From assembly GCA_934503195.1 (NCBI GenBank), contig CAKSVM010000143.1, positions 1 to 5,620 of the forward strand: a stretch of DNA of 5,620 bases. Reading direction: 5' to 3'. The notes under the pieces were generated by a model, which saw only the letters and a program-made list of their open reading frames with translations, was not told the origin of the DNA and searched no databases. This document shows, piece after piece, positions 5,498 through 5,620 of this stretch. A program made the position numbers and the translations under genes. This DNA comes from an uncultured Eubacteriales bacterium (GTDB taxonomy: Bacteria; Bacillota; Clostridia; Oscillospirales; CAG-272). The number at the start of each line of letters is the position of its first letter. Within the stretch, counting starts at the first letter, position 1.

Positions 5498-5620
5498 GCG
5501 GCGAAGCCGCGCGCGGCCGAAGGACGCGCGCCCCCAAGGCCGCCGGAGGCGGCCTTGGGGGACACCGCCGACGCAAGGAGGCGGTGTCGGCGGCTCCGCC
5601 GCACCGACGCGGCGAAGCCG
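5498..5620. repeat. Tandem array of GC-rich hairpins, cut by the window end
   Basis: Six inverted repeats are packed into 123 bp: 5498-5502/5506-5510 (GCGGC-GAA-GCCGC); 5509-5515/5525-5531 (7 bp); 5531-5544/5548-5561 (perfect 14 bp, loop GGA); 5561-5569/5580-5588 (9 bp); 5582-5586 plus 5588-5593 with 5596-5606 (11 bp, one bulged T, overlapping the previous stem and so exclusive with it); and 5609-5620, a second copy of the first hairpin, truncated. No T-tracts follow, so these are not standard terminators. The preceding gap, 5437-5497, shows no gene or recognisable signal. The array lies 3' of the phosphotransferase gene and resembles in style the cluster at 11-77. Confidence 0.8.

Noticed and set aside
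5247..5604. Minus-strand open frames over the 3' end of the phosphotransferase gene and the hairpin array
   Set aside because: The Pro/Arg/Ala-rich translations come from GC-rich inverted repeats; there is no ribosome binding site and no protein family pattern.
5498..5620. CRISPR array
   Set aside because: There are no regularly spaced identical repeats; the elements are different inverted repeats with a single 12-bp duplication.

Overview
The window looks like chromosomal DNA of a Gram-positive anaerobe of the Clostridia, possibly Oscillospiraceae-like. This is inferred from strong purine-rich ribosome binding sites, TTGACA/TATAAT-type promoters with extended -10 elements, a lipoprotein of the clostridial solute-binding type with a Thr-rich linker, and moderately GC-rich genes separated by AT-rich promoters. 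No rRNA, tRNA, CRISPR array, insertion sequence or phage gene is visible.

Layout: positions 1-137 are non-coding and hold back-to-back GC-rich hairpins. A minus-strand gene (138-1757) encodes an ECF-like sigma-70 factor with a C-terminal extension of about 375 residues. A 246-bp divergent intergenic region follows. It carries a fully consensus promoter for the sigma gene, a MerR-type promoter/operator (19-bp spacer filled by a 21-bp dyad) for the plus-strand gene, and an 11-bp inverted repeat spanning both promoters. The plus strand then encodes an orphan solute-binding lipoprotein (2004-3488) ending in a strong intrinsic terminator, a LysR-family regulator with a TTG start (3626-4561), and a small APH/choline-kinase-like phosphotransferase (4681-5436). 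Positions 5437-5620 contain a second tandem array of GC-rich hairpins that runs off the window end.

How the parts may work together: three of the four genes are a sigma factor, a LysR regulator and a surface binding protein, and each of the four genes has its own recognisable promoter. This is therefore a cluster of separately controlled units rather than one operon. The binding lipoprotein has no permease or ATPase beside it, the sigma factor has no anti-sigma gene, and the MerR-type operator has no MerR gene in the window. The most distinctive points are the extended sigma factor, which may carry its own sensor/regulator domain, facing a lipoprotein gene that appears to be under MerR-type control, and the hairpin arrays on both flanks. 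Substrates and physiological roles cannot be read from the sequence.
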